A stretch of DNA of 64,000 bases. Source: Gautieria morchelliformis (Eukaryota > Basidiomycota > Agaricomycetes > Gomphales > Gomphaceae). Both the position numbers and the translations under genes were made by a program. Under the pieces are notes generated by a model, which saw only the letters and a list, made by a program, of their open reading frames with translations, was not told the DNA's origin and made no database searches. Location of the stretch: positions 39,759 through 103,758 of the forward strand of contig WHVA01000411.1 of NCBI GenBank assembly GCA_015179125.1, read 5' to 3'. The stretch's first letter is position 1. Each line of letters begins with the position of its first letter. Shown piece after piece: positions 57,289-64,000 of this stretch.

Positions 57289-59079
57289 TTATACGGAGGC
57301 CGCTGTAGCAGCTGGAGCTGTTCCAGTGTAGTCCTGTGGCCGAGCATTAGGATAAAGCGATGGTGAAAGATTATCAACCCACCTCCATCTCAGCATCCAA
57401 ATCCTCTGCCGTCTTAGCAGGCCGGTCATTATCCTGTCTCCTGCCGCCCCTTCCCCTTCTGGGGCCCCCACGTCTTCCACCCATACCCCGGCCGCTTAAA
57501 CTGGGGCTTTCCGGTGAGGACATCATATTATAGTACAATCGCATGACCATACCTCTGGGCAGTGCCGTTCTCAGCTGTGGGGGCAGCAGCCACGCGGGCG
57601 ACCAAGGAAGCTAGGGGTGCAGGCTTCGAGGGATCGAGAACTATCTCGATCTTCATGGGACGCTCTGCTTAAATATGAAGCAAAAGGATGACAAAATATG
57701 TAAAAGAAAAAGTCGTGGTGAATGAGAGAACAAAAAAAGGGGAAGAAAGCAAAACAAAGTAAAATAAAACCAAAAATGTGTGGTTAGCCATGTATTCAGC
57801 GGCAAGGACACGCAGAAAGATAGACGTAAGGATGGTGGATGAGGGTTCCAGTGGCATGCGTTGCTTCGTGTTCTCCGTGTTCTCCGTACTCCCCGATCTT
57901 CAAGATGGCGGCCTCGTAAATAGGTCCAAATTGTAAGGTCCAACCCCACCAAAAAGTAACCCCGCCAAGCTAAGAAACAAACCACCCCCCTGCAATGCAT
58001 TCTTCCTCAAAAAACTCACGAAACTGCCCCTTGCCCTCGGCAACCCACCGCTTACGGCCTGTGATACTCGTGACCTGCGCATCACCGCAGGATAAATCTG
58101 CCGAGACCACGGGCCTGTCATACCACATCATCTAGGATGATGTGATGGACGAGAGCGGACGAGCGGTTATATTGTTTGGCCCGAAGGCACAACGTTCCCG
58201 CTCTGAAAAGGGTTCGAACCAGTGAGGTCCGCATGCCAGAGACCGCCACGTTCGGTCGGGCCCTATGTCAACGTTCCACGGGGCCTACATAGAGTAAATG
58301 GTCGACAATAAAATGATGGGGTGGTGACCGGAAGTATTAAGAATAACATCCTCTCAAAATCAAACCAGTGAAGTAATTTGCGAAAGTAACGGGGTGTGGG
58401 GTGCGCCAACGTTGCCGATTGTCGAGAGGGTATCGCAGTGTAAGAGGCTGACCGAGATAAATAATCTTGATCAATCCCGTGGCACAGGGAACGCGAAGCA
58501 ACGCATGCTAGAAAGACGTGATGAAGGTGGGAGGTAGGGTATAGGGTGAGCCGGACAGGAAATTGGACACTAACTCCCATCAATGAGACGATTGTGATAC
58601 TGTGTATACGCCTTAGTGCCATCTCCCTTCCTTTGAAAGACCACGGAAGCAACGCCTTTGGACCGACCGGTAGCGTCGTATGTGAGGGTAACTTCTCGCA
58701 AGGGACCGATCATGGTTTGAAAAAGTTCCTGAGAGGAGGTGGACTATAAGGTCTACTATTCCACCACAACATGAAGGACATACTCTGATTTGAGATTCAT
58801 TCACGTCTATAGGTAGGTTGGAGACAATGATTTTGTCAGCAACTTGTTGAGCTGTAGCGTGGGCAAGGGGGACATTGGCTGATCTAACGCGTGCGTGCGC
58901 AATGGTAGGCGACCCAGAACCAATTAAGCCGGCCTTCGCGCCACGATGAGGAAGACGACGGCCAGTTTTACGAGTTGCAATAACCTATTTGTGGCAGAAC
59001 ACCTTGAGGATGCTTCAGGGCCGATCTATCAGTTCGAAAGCGAACCTCGTCGAGGCTCTTGTCCAAATTTGTAGACATA
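57289..59079 (-). CDS. Aly/REF (Yra1-like) mRNA export adaptor, six exons, 220 aa
   Basis: TREX-complex adaptor that binds spliced mRNA, the helicase Sub2/UAP56 and the exporter Mex67. Exons: 59079-59047, 58984-58784, 58728-58575, 57664-57553, 57500-57383, 57333-57289; all phases agree. The N-terminal Sub2/UAP56-binding motif is NLDKSLDEVIATRK, the RRM spans about residues 61-137 (RNP2 KIIVSNLP, RNP1 GRSKGVASVVF, end HNRLIDGKRPMKIEIV), followed by an Arg/Gly-rich stretch and the C-terminal motif KTAEDLDAEMEDY. Everything needed is present and uninterrupted. Introns 1, 2, 4 and 5 are 49-62 nt, but intron 3 (57665-58574, inside codon 130) is 910 nt with a long pyrimidine tract before its acceptor. 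A large intron in the same gene controls YRA1 expression in budding yeast. Confidence 0.92.
57665..58574 (-). promoter_or_regulatory. Unusually long intron 3 of the Aly gene (910 nt), possible regulatory element
   Basis: The donor GTTAGT and acceptor TTTAAGCAG join RLIDG to KRPMKIEIV without a gap. The last about 110 nt before the acceptor on the minus strand are T/C-rich (CTTTCTTCCCC and TTTTTTTGTTCTCTC runs). No conserved extra exon is needed, and no transposon ends were seen inside. Regulation is inferred from the yeast YRA1 parallel. Confidence 0.55.
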
Positions 59080-59300
59080 TTACCCGGTAGGCTTGAAGAA
59101 ATAAAGGTCTTGGTTTAGTAGGATTGGTATGAGGTGGCAATAAGGAAAGAGCTTATCAGAGGCGGTGTTTCAAAAAATCTCCCTTGTTCTATTGACTTTT
59201 TGGTCGCAATTTCCCACATGCACATAAGTACTCTTAGTCATTTACTGTGGAAAATTGGGACGAGTCGTCCGTATACAAATCATTACCGAAGCTTGTCTAA

Positions 59301-59396
59301 GCACCTATAGCTCAATGGCAGAGCGCCAGACTTCTATTTCTGGTAATTTTAGTCATTGCTATCTGGAGGCTGCGGGTTCGAGTCCCGCTAGGTGTA
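59301..59396 (+). tRNA. tRNA-Arg (anticodon TCT), with 24-nt intron
   Basis: Cloverleaf: acceptor GCACCTA pairs with TAGGTGT (one G-U), D stem GCTC/GAGC, anticodon stem CCAGA/TCTGG, T arm CGGG-TTCGAGT-CCCG. The anticodon TCT is at 59333-59335. The intron 59337-59360 sits one base 3' of the anticodon, the canonical nuclear position, and the mature form is 72 nt without encoded CCA. It decodes AGA. It lies 222 bp upstream of, and divergent from, the Aly start codon. Confidence 0.92.
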
Positions 59397-59406
59397 CTTG
59401 CTTATA

Positions 59407-59410
59407 TTTT
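59407..59410 (+). terminator. Pol III terminator of tRNA-Arg
   Basis: The first TTTT run, 11 bases after the tRNA 3' end. Confidence 0.6.
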
Positions 59411-59785
59411 GTAAAAGAACTTCCTACTTATATTTCACCAATCACCATTGTGTTAGTACAATTCTCTAATTTCTTTTGTGAACCTTCCTTGCTGACTCTG
59501 TGGACTTTTCTACACAGTGTGGTATTAATTTTGTCATTAGCTAAAACGACATGAGTACTACCATTAAACATGTCTAGAAGTGTCAGGACACCCTTTTCCA
59601 GTTCTGAATCCACCACAAGTTCTGCTTACTCTGTTCCCAGTCCCCCTTCTGCTCCAAGCATTTCCAATAGTTCTGGCCTGATCATCACTTCCACTCCACT
59701 TCCACACCTCCACTTCTGGACCAGCATTGGAGTGAAGTGGAGTCAAGATTGGATTTGGATGTTAATATCATGTGTCAGCAAATAC

Positions 59786-60182
59786 TGTAAGGGCAACCCT
59801 GGCTGGTTCTGGAGATCACACTACCACACAACTGACAAGGGGAAATCCAAAGTATGTATAAATGAATAGAGTATACAAGAGAGGGGATTCTCACCTGACA
59901 AGGGGAAATCCAAAGAGAAAAGTCTAAGGACCCCCAATGTCAGCGAGCCCGTATTATACTACGCTGCGCAGCCAGGGACAACACTTGGCACCCGCCATCA
60001 ACCCTGCATCCCCCTGACCTCCCTGACCCTTGATCGACCCTTGATGCCACCTATTATGCGAGTCGCTTGATTTCCGACACTGTTCCGAGAGTGGAACTCC
60101 GGAACCGGAGTCGGAATGGAGTCGGAACTGGGTGTGGTGTCGGAACTGGAAATGGAAATGGAAAACAGGGTGTCCCCTGACA
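59786..60182 (-). repeat. Solo LTR family B, 397 bp, TSD AATAC
   Basis: On the plus strand it starts TGTAAGGGCAACCCTGG and ends GTGTCCCCTGACA. The TSD AATAC is at 59781-59785 and 60183-60187. It is the reference uninterrupted copy for the gypsy B LTR. The host DNA around it (59565-60470) shows a CAGTTCTGAATCC/TTCCACTCC-like stretch resembling a worn forward LTR B, but no gene. Confidence 0.9.
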
Positions 60183-60470
60183 AATACCAGATATGAAAAC
60201 ACAGTGAATCCCAGAATGCCTTGTGTGGCAAGGTATGTGGTTTGGTGAAGAATGCCAAACCAGTAAAGATTACAAGATAGAGGGTGATGCAAGTAAAATA
60301 CCCTAATCTACAGTTTAGGCAAATAGCTCATGTTGCTCATCAATGTAACATGTGAGGTTTGGTGAGAAGGCTGTTCAGAGATGAACAGTCCTTTCATAAG
60401 GCTCTCCTTCAGAGACCTTCACCAACAGCACGATGAAGACCCAAAAGGCCAAAGTAGTAAGGATGAGAGG

Positions 60471-60684
60471 TGTAAAGGTGTCGACCTTACGAGCTTGTAT
60501 CACAAGGGCACTGCAGAACTTGACCAATGAGTGGTATTCTGAATGCTACGTAGTGACAGGTAAGAGTAAGATGCGATGGGAACCGCTGGCCGGTTCCCAC
60601 GCATAAACTATACAGTGGGTCCCTAAGGGGCCCACTGGGATTATGTAATAACTATTGTACATGTAGATACATAGGTTATTTACA
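60471..60684 (-). repeat. 3' LTR of gypsy A2, about 214 bp
   Basis: On the minus strand it starts TGTAAATAACCTATG immediately after the polypurine tract and ends TTTACA. Similar to 9504-9706. Confidence 0.75.
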
Positions 60685-60717
60685 CCCTCCCCCTCTATAG
60701 ACAACTATAGGGGTCAA

Positions 60718-62645
60718 CTACAACTCATAGAGGTCATCCATAATGGAGTCCTCTAGAGTGGCCGATACGATGACGTCGTCGTCGCACGGGGCCGGTGGAG
60801 CGTGTGACTCCTCCGGGGGCACCTCCACGTCATCGGTGGTGATTGGGTGAGGCTGGTCGGCCTCACCACTAGCGGCGGTATCCACTTGGGTGATGAGGCC
60901 AGCGTCCTCACGGAGCATGGCCTCAACGGCCGGGTCCTCAGTCTGAGGAGGGGGCCGGAAGCGTGCCAGCTCTTGGTCGGGCTGAGCGTGAGTGAGGGGT
61001 CGTGGCACCGCGGCCCTCACATGGCTGGTCTCGAGGACCTTTTGTTGGCCCTCGCGGGCGGCAGCACTGAATGCCGCGCCGGTGATGCTGCGTTGAACAT
61101 AGTGTTCAATGCATGCCACTCACCCGCGAGTGACCCCCGTGTAGCGGGCCAACCATCTCGCGATCTCGGCGAGGGGGATGTCGGGGCCGGCTCGGCCCCC
61201 CACGGGGAATGGGCCTGTGATGGAGAGCCGCAGGGTGGTGCTCTGAGGTGTCAGCACTTCCCTGGCGTCGACGAGGCTCGACCATGGGTCTGTCGAGCCA
61301 AATAGGTTGAGTAGCCTCGCCCTGAGAGGTGATGCGACCCCTTTGACCCAGGGCGCAAGGGCCTTCAACCACATCCAGACGTCCATGTCGTCTAGGTTGA
61401 AGGTGCCATCCGCGTTGTCACGGATGGCTGATGGGATTCCATCAGGGTTGTGTATCCAACCCTTTAGGATGGCCGCGATATCGTGTGGGGTACCGCCCGC
61501 TATCACGAGACAATCCCTTTTGGGATTGCGAGCACGTTGTTCGCGCTCGATGCATTTAAATACGCCGATCATCTCGCGCGTACGCGCGAGCTGTGGCATT
61601 TCTTTCGCCTGCACTAGGAGTTCGACAAAGCGTGGGTCATCGAGCGGGCAGACGTCGTACCATTGAGTACGATGCTGTTGGGCCTTCCCTACCGGCCGTG
61701 GTAGGAGGCCTGCCTCGGAGATCGGTGGGTCTCCGAGTGGGATGAGCATCCCCTCCCCCGGGTAGGGAGGGTGAACTGTCCCCACCGGTGGAGGCAGGGT
61801 CACGCCAGGCCCGATGTACTGGGCCTTGACCTGTGCTATCCGCCGTTGAAGGGCGGGGTCGTTGATAGTGTGCGACCCGCTAGGTAAGCGCTAATCGTGC
61901 TTTCCCTCGCAATGGCTAGCCCATTGATGGTGTTGGGGGTGCCGCGCAATTTCTTGCGCTTTTTCTTTGGCTGCTCTGCCAGCCGCTGTGCCCTTTCTGG
62001 GTCGTACGTCTTCCAGACGGACGAGTCTGACTCCCATCCTTCTGGGACGCCGTATGCAGAGTCGGAAGGCGCGCTATGCCCTTCTGTCGGGGTCGGCACC
62101 GACAATCGGGACGCTAGCCCCGATGTTGCGCACACCAGCAAAGGCGCCGTCGCGTGAGGTGATGATGGCCCGGCCACTGGGTCCATGGCCGGGTCATGTG
62201 GCGGCCTTTTTGAGGCAGTGTGGACCACGGTAACCTGGAGCTGGGCTGTGCTCAGCTGCTGCTCCAGTTCCTTGATCTTGGCGTGCTCGGTTTCGAGCGC
62301 GTCATCACGGTCTTCGACCGCGCGTTCCAACTCCTTGACCTCTTTTTTGAGGTCGTGGATGTCCCGGAGGAGCTCTTCTCGCACGTCACGCACGATGCCC
62401 CTTGGGAGCCATCCCCAGGCTGCATCGACGGCGTCGCCGATGTCTTCGTCCCGCAATTTGACCTTGCAGGTGCCTGTCGCGGCCCTTAAGTGCACAGCGT
62501 AGTCCGCGCACGTTGCGCGATCGTCCAGGTGGACGATGGTGAGGGCGTCCTCCCATCCCACGATCATCCAGTCCTCCTGGTCTACTGGAGCACGGAGAAT
62601 ATCTGTGGCCCCCTGTCTCAGGGACGTTGCTCGCGTTGTGGACAT
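60718..62645 (-). pseudogene. Accessory reading frame downstream of integrase in gypsy A2
   Basis: It starts at 62645 (MSTTRATSLRQGATDILRAP), 157 nt after the integrase stop. The first part (to about 61900) has a coiled coil (LKKEVKELERAVEDRDDALE...KIKELEQQL), a Pro/Ser-rich linker and a basic patch (PKKKRKKLRG, a likely nuclear signal). A one-base shift near 61880 leads to a second globular-looking part (61803-61123: YDVCPLDDPRFVELLVQAKE, CIEREQRARNPKRDCL, DVWMWLKALAPWVKG). Then TGA 61120-61122 and a 133-codon acidic tail in the same frame to 60718. Without these two lesions it would be about 640 aa. No retroelement domain I know matches; a gag-like or host-derived role is open. Confidence 0.65.
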
Positions 62646-62801
62646 TACGGATCAACGTCCATCCCCTCTTTGGGGGCATCATCTTTGTGGGGATGATGGT
62701 GGTAGGCTTCCAAGAGGCGATGCGCCCTCGGAAAGATCCGAGGTGAAAATTTAACCGCGCCATGGCCGGCGTGTCACGTGGTCTGCACATGACAGACGCG
62801 T

Positions 62802-63990
62802 CTAGCGGTGTCTGGGGAGGTCGCATGGCTTGCTCACCCCCCGAAGCTCTAGATAGCTATCTAGGGCTTCAAGGTCCTTGCAGGACGACATGGGTTCCCA
62901 TGTCACGCCGCCTAGGGTCCAACGGACCTGGAACTCCAGGTCCGTCGAGTTTATCCATCGATGTGCAATAATCTCATCGACAAGCCACTCCTCGTCGTCA
63001 TTCGCTCTGAAGTCATAAAATGACTTGGCCTCACGACGAGGGAACAATTTGTCGTTGTTAGCCTCGTATCGCCGTACGAGGCTTGAATGGAAGACCGGCG
63101 AAATGCGATGGCTTTTCAGCTCGTCGGGAAGATCAAGGGTCACCGTCGAGGCGTCATTGTGAACCTCGACGATGCGGTATGGTCCGATGTACCGCAGGAC
63201 TAGTTTTCTGGCTCTTCCTTTCGGGAGAGTTAGGTTTTGTGTCGAAAGGTAGACGTGGTCGTTGGCCGCGTACCTGTCGCTCACCATACGTTTCTTGTTT
63301 GCATGAAACATTTGCGTCACTCGATGCTCTATGATTGCATCGTGTGCCGCCATCAGGTTCCATTTTGCCTGATGTGCGAACCAGGCTACCCCCTTGAACG
63401 GGGTGTCCACGGCTATGGGGAGGTCTATCCACAGCATATAGCCGTGGTTCAGCTCGAAAGGTGCGAACCCTGTGGTCGCACTGACGTTGCTGTTGAGGGC
63501 GACCTCAACCATTGGGCATTTCAATGCCCAATCCTTCTGATCGTCTCTGACGACCGCGCACAATATCTGGCCGATCGAGCGGTTGGCCCGCTCGGTGGCT
63601 CCATCTGGTTGGGGATGGAAGGCAGTTGACATGAGGAGCTTAGTCCCCATGAGTCGCTGTAGTTCACGCCAGAAGATCGACGTGAACTTCAAGTCTCTGT
63701 ACGATGGAGTCGGGAACTCCGTGGGGTTGAACGACCTCCTTCAGAAACAGCCAGGCTACTCCCTTGGCTGACACGCTCGTCGTGGTTGGTACGAGGTGTA
63801 CAAGCGACGTTAGTTGGTCGATGACTACCATCAGGTAGTCACAGTTGTTGGATTTGGGCAGGGGCCCCATGAAGTCGATGCCAATCGACTGCCACGGCCT
63901 ATCCAGAATGGGTAGGCTGTGTAGTAGGCCTTTGGGCCATTGTGGTCCGGTTTTCGTCATCTGACACCTCGCGCACGGTGTGCAGAACAC
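62802..63990 (-). pseudogene. Gypsy A2 integrase with chromodomain
   Basis: Two overlapping frames: 63990-63664 (zinc-binding end CARCQMTKTGPQWPKGLLHS, core start IGIDFMGPLPKSNNCDY) and 63692-62802 (LMGTKLLMSTAFHPQPDGAT with catalytic Glu following, then RARKLVLRYIGPYRIVE, the GPY/F region). The C-terminus is a chromodomain (EEWLVDEIIAHRWINSTDLE, VRWTLGGVTWEPMSSC), which in chromoviruses directs insertion into heterochromatin. A frameshift at about 63670-63690 separates the two parts. The second active-site Asp lies in the first frame (VVIDQLTS). Confidence 0.85.
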
Positions 63991-64000
63991 TTCTATGTCT

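Larger units (their letters stand above)
60471..64000 (-). mobile_element. Ty3/gypsy retrotransposon A2, 3' half (continues beyond window)
   Basis: Minus-strand order: integrase with chromodomain (63990-62802), extra reading frame (62645-60718), polypurine tract (AGAGGGGGAGGG, about 60685-60700), 3' LTR (60684-60471). It has the same family as A1 by LTR and integrase, but the integrase is uninterrupted. Confidence 0.85.

Noticed and set aside
58205-58225. A GGTTCGAAC motif resembling a tRNA T-loop
   Set aside because: No 5-bp T stem, acceptor or anticodon arm can be formed around it on either strand.

Overview
The window is nuclear DNA of a filamentous fungus, most probably a basidiomycete of the Agaricomycetes. 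The evidence is genes split by many 46-70 nt GT-AG introns, Ty3/gypsy and Ty1/copia retrotransposons, a MULE, an intron-containing tRNA-Arg(TCT), and no operons. Most of the 64 kb is transposable-element debris. Only four protein genes and one tRNA look like intact host genes. Family names are recognised by eye from motifs; no database search was run.

Layout. 1-9706: a minus-strand Ty3/gypsy element (gypsy A1: 5' LTR 9504-9706, then gag, protease, RT/RNase H, integrase) broken by five younger insertions, four of them solo LTRs with target-site duplications (TSDs). 10357-13800: a gag remnant hit by an LTR that was itself hit by an inverted LTR of the same family. 14793-17412: 5' LTR, gag and protease of gypsy B, cut off by a copia element (17413-23051). 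The copia carries two nonsense codons and its own solo-LTR insertion. 23875-26826: MULE transposase with three nonsense codons. 27551-28355: hAT-like MITE. 30267-31502: DUF7729-like surface protein gene. 31503-35465: gene-poor. 35466-36953: nine-exon aldo-keto reductase. 37200-40630: another gypsy B-like 5' end and solo LTRs.

42200-52140 is the most unusual part. It is a plus-strand mosaic of fragments of unrelated genes: acetyl-CoA synthetase, SEC31, TOF1/Timeless, SEC31 again, a second copy of part of SEC31, a methyltransferase domain of polyketide-synthase type, a lysophospholipase, and a sugar-transporter C-terminus. Introns are retained and joints fall inside exons. A minus-strand five-exon gene ending in a SAM-like domain (47616-49263) lies inside it and has a single in-frame stop. 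Such a patchwork is what gene-capturing transposons (Helitron, Pack-MULE) or repeated break repair leave behind; no transposon ends were found.

54973-59396 is a small host-gene island: an RGS-domain membrane protein resembling Rax1 (+), an Aly/REF (Yra1-like) mRNA-export adaptor (-) with a 910-nt intron inside its RRM, and tRNA-Arg(TCT) (+). 59565-64000 returns to repeats: a solo LTR and the 3' part of a second gypsy A copy (A2), with integrase plus chromodomain and an extra, now broken, reading frame of about 640 codons between integrase and 3' LTR.

Together the window shows a TE-dense, recombinationally active region. Solo LTRs outnumber full elements, several element stops are C-to-T changes, and host genes survive as islands.
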